Positions 5,956 through 8,597 of a stretch of DNA of 8,597 bases are shown here, in pieces (position 1 is the stretch's first letter; each line of letters opens with the position of its first letter). The translations under genes were made by a program, and so were the position numbers. The notes beneath the pieces were generated by a model. That model did not search any database. It saw only the letters and a list, made by a program, of their open reading frames with translations, and had not been told where the DNA came from. The DNA comes from Methanothrix harundinacea (GTDB lineage Archaea; Halobacteriota; Methanosarcinia; Methanotrichales; Methanotrichaceae). The stretch covers positions 56,879 to 65,475 of the forward strand of contig DAXT01000007.1 of the NCBI GenBank assembly GCA_002506535.1, given 5' to 3'.

Positions 5956-7029
5956 GTGGTCCGAGACGTAGAGCTGCCGACGATTCCCGGCCGGAAGTCA
6001 GCGGTGCTGGTGGTCCTGGGGCTGGCCGCCTACTTCGCCTACCTCAGCCACCTCGGTTTCGACGAGGTGACCGCGAGCCTCGCGGAGGTGGACCTCGCCA
6101 TCTTCGGCCTCGCGTTCCTCTTATCCCTTCTCGACGTCGTCTTCAACGCCCTCTCCTGGGAGGCGGTCGTCCGGGAGCTGGACTACCGGATCTCCCTATC
6201 CGACGTCTTCTTGATCTACATGTCCAGCATATTCTTGAACAACCTGATCCCCTCGGGGTCCGTATCGGGGGAGACCGCCCGTCTTTACTTCTTGAACAAG
6301 GTCGCCGGGAACGCGAGGCTGGAATCCAGCACCGCCAGCGTCGCCGTCACCAGGATCATCACCGCGGTCCCCTTCCTCCTGGGGATGGCCTTGGGGCTCG
6401 CATACCTCGTCATATGGTACGAGATCCCCTCCTGGGCCCTCACCACATGCCTATCGATGATCCTCCTGATGGCTTCGGTGGGCCTCCTCTTCCTGGGGGT
6501 CTGCTTCTCCGAGAGCTGGCTTTTAGGGATCGCAAACCTCGTCATCGACCAGGCTGAGAGGTTGTTACGCAGAAGCGTCAACAGGAACTTTTACTGCGGC
6601 ATAACCCGCCAGTTCCAGGCGAGCATCTTCCTCCTCAAAAATAGAAACGGCCCCATCATATTGAGCACCTTCTGGGCCTTCTGCGGCTGGCTTTCCCTCA
6701 ACCTCGTCGCCTTCGCAGCGTTCCGATCTTTAGGGGTCGAGATACCCATCTTCGCCATATTTGCGGTATATTCGGTGATCATGGTCTTCCAGAATATGCC
6801 CTTGATTCTTCCGGGGGGCCTGGGGATCGTAGACATCCTCATGATCGCCCTCTTCACGGCGGTGGGGGTGTCGCTCCACGATGCTGCGGCGGTGACGATC
6901 CTGGCGAGGGTCGCCCAGCTATGGTTTCACACCCTCCTGGGAGGGATAAGCACCGCCTACCTCCTGAGGAAGGTCGCAAAAGGCGGGGATAAACTGTCCG
7001 CTTCTAGATCTCCGGCGACCGGTCCTTGA
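5956..7029 (+). CDS. UPF0104/lysylphosphatidylglycerol-synthase-TM-like membrane protein (flippase-like)
   Basis: 357 residues of an integral membrane protein. Hydrophobic segments lie near 16-32, 46-66, 83-99, 126-152, 160-183, 232-257, 263-282, 287-306 and 312-336, so eight or nine membrane spans. Family motifs seen: NNLIPSGSVSGETARLYFL (95-113) and LPGGLGIVD (285-293). These match the UPF0104/COG0392 family, which includes the membrane domain of lysylphosphatidylglycerol synthase and archaeal AglD-like proteins; members are thought to move or modify lipid-linked substrates in surface glycosylation or lipid metabolism. The exact substrate cannot be read from sequence. The GTG start is the first conventional start, but the frame is open back to 5884. 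The C-terminal 15-17 residues are polar and probably cytoplasmic. No glycosyltransferase gene adjoins it, so context does not narrow the role. Confidence 0.9.
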   Translation: MVRDVELPTIPGRKSAVLVVLGLAAYFAYLSHLGFDEVTASLAEVDLAIFGLAFLLSLLDVVFNALSWEAVVRELDYRISLSDVFLIYMSSIFLNNLIPSGSVSGETARLYFLNKVAGNARLESSTASVAVTRIITAVPFLLGMALGLAYLVIWYEIPSWALTTCLSMILLMASVGLLFLGVCFSESWLLGIANLVIDQAERLLRRSVNRNFYCGITRQFQASIFLLKNRNGPIILSTFWAFCGWLSLNLVAFAAFRSLGVEIPIFAIFAVYSVIMVFQNMPLILPGGLGIVDILMIALFTAVGVSLHDAAAVTILARVAQLWFHTLLGGISTAYLLRKVAKGGDKLSASRSPATGP

Positions 7030-7165
7030 GAGGATCCTGGGGCAAGGAAACGATATCATCCAGATGACCTCCCAAAGGAGGCGATATATAAACGGTATCT
7101 AGAGCTCATGGAAGGATATCGAGGAGGGAGATATCGGGGATATCTGCGTTCATCCCCGGATCCTC
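7030..7165. repeat. Intergenic inverted repeat with internal GATATC repeats
   Basis: GAGGATCCTGGGG (7030-7042) faces CCCCGGATCCTC (7154-7165). The arms pair over 12 bases with one bulged T and enclose 111 bases. Inside are four copies of GATATC (7052, 7115, 7130, 7139), a small hairpin CCTCC-CAAA-GGAGG (7068-7081) and a TATA-like box. It fills the gap between two convergent genes and carries no clear T-tract terminator. It may be a fold-back at the transcript ends or a remnant repeat element. Confidence 0.5.
7085..7092. promoter_or_regulatory. Strong TATA-like box in the convergent gap
   Basis: The plus strand reads TATATAAA; the minus strand reads TTTATATA, an exact match to the methanogen promoter consensus. 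No gene on either strand obviously needs it. Rightward it would run antisense into carB; leftward it would run antisense into the membrane protein gene. It may be chance, an antisense promoter or the promoter of a small RNA. Confidence 0.3.
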
Positions 7166-7175
7166 TCCCGCCTCT

Positions 7176-8597
7176 TCATCCCTCGATCTCGGCGTGATAC
7201 TCCTGGAGGGACTTGACCCCGGACCTGCCGTTGATGAAGGCCGCTATCCCCTTCGCGGCCGCCGAAGCGGCGGCGGGGGTGGTGATGTAAGGAACCCTGT
7301 ATTTGATCGCAGCCTTCCTGATGTAGGAGTCGTCGTACTGGCTCGCCTTTCCTATGGGGGTGTTGACGACGAGGTGGATCTCCCCGTTCTTGATGGCGTC
7401 GTCGATGTTGGGCCTCCCCTCGGTGAGCTTCAGGATCTGCTCGGATTCTATCCCGTTTTTGGCGAGGAAATCGCGGGTGCCACCAGTCGCCCTGATGGCA
7501 AACCCGAGCTTATAGAACTCCCTTGCAGCTTCCAGGACGTTCGATCTGTCCTTGGAGGCGACGGTGATCAGAACCGCCCCTCCCTTCGGTAGGACCTGTT
7601 TCGCCGCCTCCTCCGCCTTGTAGAAGGCCATCCCGAAGGAGCCGGCCATGCCGAGGACCTCGCCCGTCGACCTCATCTCAGGCCCCAGGAGGGGGTCGAC
7701 CTCTGGGAACATGTTGAAGGGGAATACCGCCTCCTTGACCCCGAAGTGGGGGATCCTCTTCTCCCGCAGGGAGAGGTCCGCGAGCCTCTTTCCCATCATC
7801 AGCTCCGTGGCGATCCGGGCCATGGAGACGTTGCAGACCTTCGATACGAGGGGGACGGTCCGGGAGGCCCGGGGGTTCGCCTCCAGGACGTATACCACGT
7901 CCCGGGCGATGGCGTACTGCATGTTCATAAGGCCTACGACGCCGAGCTCTCCCGCGATCCGCCGGGTGTACTCCTTTATCGTATCCAGGTGTCTTGCAGG
8001 GATCGTCACCGGGGGTATGACGCAGGCGGAGTCGCCGGAGTGGACCCCGGCCTGCTCGATATGTTCCATCACCGCCGGAACGAAGGTCTCGGTCCCATCG
8101 GAGAGGGCGTCAGCCTCCGCCTCCAGGGCGTTCTCCAAAAACCGGTCGATGAGGATCGGCCGCTCCGGCGTCACGTCGACGGCGGCGGCGACGTACCGCT
8201 CCAGCATCTCTTCGTCGTAGATGACCTCCATCCCCCGGCCGCCGAGGACGTAGGAGGGCCGGACCATCAGGGGGTAGCCGATACGGGCCGCCACCTCCAG
8301 CGCCTCATCGAGGTTGCTCGCCATCCCCGACTCCGGCATGGGGACTTTCATCTTCTCCATCATCATCCTGAAACGGTCCCGGTCCTCGGCTAGGTCGATG
8401 GCGTCGACGCTCGTCCCTATGACCCTCGCCCCCGCCTCTTCCAGCTCTCTAGCTATGTTCAGAGGGGTCTGGCCTCCGAACTGGACGATCATCCCCTCGG
8501 GCCTCTCCTTCTCGTAGATGCTGAGGACGTCCTCGACGGTCAGGGGCTCGAAGTAGAGCTTATCGGAGGTGTCGTAGTCGGTGGAGACGGTCTCGGG
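7176..8597 (-). CDS. carB: Carbamoyl-phosphate synthase large subunit, C-terminal part (5' end outside window)
   Basis: Makes carbamoyl phosphate from bicarbonate, ATP and ammonia supplied by the CarA glutaminase, for pyrimidine and arginine synthesis. The frame is open to the window edge: 473 residues are visible, beginning PETVSTDYDTSDKLYFEP. The ATG at 8492 is internal. The second ATP-grasp domain (carbamate phosphorylation) shows RPSYVLGGRGME at visible residues 113-124, MEHIEQAGVHSGDSA at 177-191 and EANPRASRTVPLVSK at 239-253. The hinge FPEVDPLLGPEMRSTGEV follows. From about residue 338 to the end is the MGS-like allosteric domain (VASKDRSNVLEAAREF; TGGTRDFL; TEGRPNIDDAI), ending SLQEYHAEIEG. 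All motifs are intact, and the similarity to bacterial CarB is close. Whether the missing half is fused, as in most organisms, or a separate gene, as in some methanogens, cannot be seen. Confidence 0.98.
   Translation of the reverse strand, partial: PETVSTDYDTSDKLYFEPLTVEDVLSIYEKERPEGMIVQFGGQTPLNIARELEEAGARVIGTSVDAIDLAEDRDRFRMMMEKMKVPMPESGMASNLDEALEVAARIGYPLMVRPSYVLGGRGMEVIYDEEMLERYVAAAVDVTPERPILIDRFLENALEAEADALSDGTETFVPAVMEHIEQAGVHSGDSACVIPPVTIPARHLDTIKEYTRRIAGELGVVGLMNMQYAIARDVVYVLEANPRASRTVPLVSKVCNVSMARIATELMMGKRLADLSLREKRIPHFGVKEAVFPFNMFPEVDPLLGPEMRSTGEVLGMAGSFGMAFYKAEEAAKQVLPKGGAVLITVASKDRSNVLEAAREFYKLGFAIRATGGTRDFLAKNGIESEQILKLTEGRPNIDDAIKNGEIHLVVNTPIGKASQYDDSYIRKAAIKYRVPYITTPAAASAAAKGIAAFINGRSGVKSLQEYHAEIEG

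Noticed and set aside
7648..8393. Plus-strand frames of up to 215 codons opposite carB
   Set aside because: The sense strand matches CarB throughout; the plus-strand products are low-quality mirror translations rich in Gly, Asp, His and Pro.
7176..8492. ATG at 8492 as the start of carB
   Set aside because: The 35 codons before it read PETVSTDYDTSDKLYFEP and onward, a hallmark of the middle of CarB; the ATG is internal.

Overview
The window looks like chromosomal DNA of a methanogenic archaeon, probably a GC-rich member of the Methanotrichaceae (Methanothrix/Methanocrinis type). The reasons are an archaeal-type alanyl-tRNA synthetase, heavy AGG/CTC/ATC/GAG codon use, TTTATATA-like promoter boxes in short AT-rich gaps, and GGTGAT-type ribosome binding sites. 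The genus is inferred; the archaeal assignment is firm. No rRNA, tRNA, CRISPR array or insertion sequence was found.

Left edge (1-2487, +): the 3' 828 codons of alaS, whose start lies outside the window. It converges at 2488-2577 on a leftward gene, with a bidirectional terminator-like inverted repeat in the gap.

Centre (2578-5113, all -): three genes for exported proteins. Read along the minus strand they are a DUF6345 protein with a caspase-like His/Cys pair (5113-4409), a 381-residue secreted protein with a propeptide-like domain (4397-3252), and a 182-residue secreted protein of unknown function (3126-2578). The first two are tightly coupled: 11 bases apart, with the ribosome binding site just after the stop codon. 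A strong terminator-like hairpin separates the third. This cluster is the most interesting part of the window: it looks like an extracellular hydrolase or structural relative together with a detached partner domain.

Middle-right (5114-5955): a 294-base AT-rich gap with several TATA-like boxes, then a small orphan gene (5746-5408, -). That gene's predicted leader is almost entirely two hairpins, one of which reaches its ribosome binding site. A second AT-rich gap carries promoters for this gene and for the divergent gene to its right.

Right (5956-8597): a UPF0104/flippase-like membrane protein (+) converges on carB (-), of which the last 473 codons are visible. The gap between them (7030-7175) has an unusual arrangement of inverted and direct repeats plus a strong TATA-like box. 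The two housekeeping genes (alaS, carB) therefore flank an accessory block of surface-related and orphan genes.
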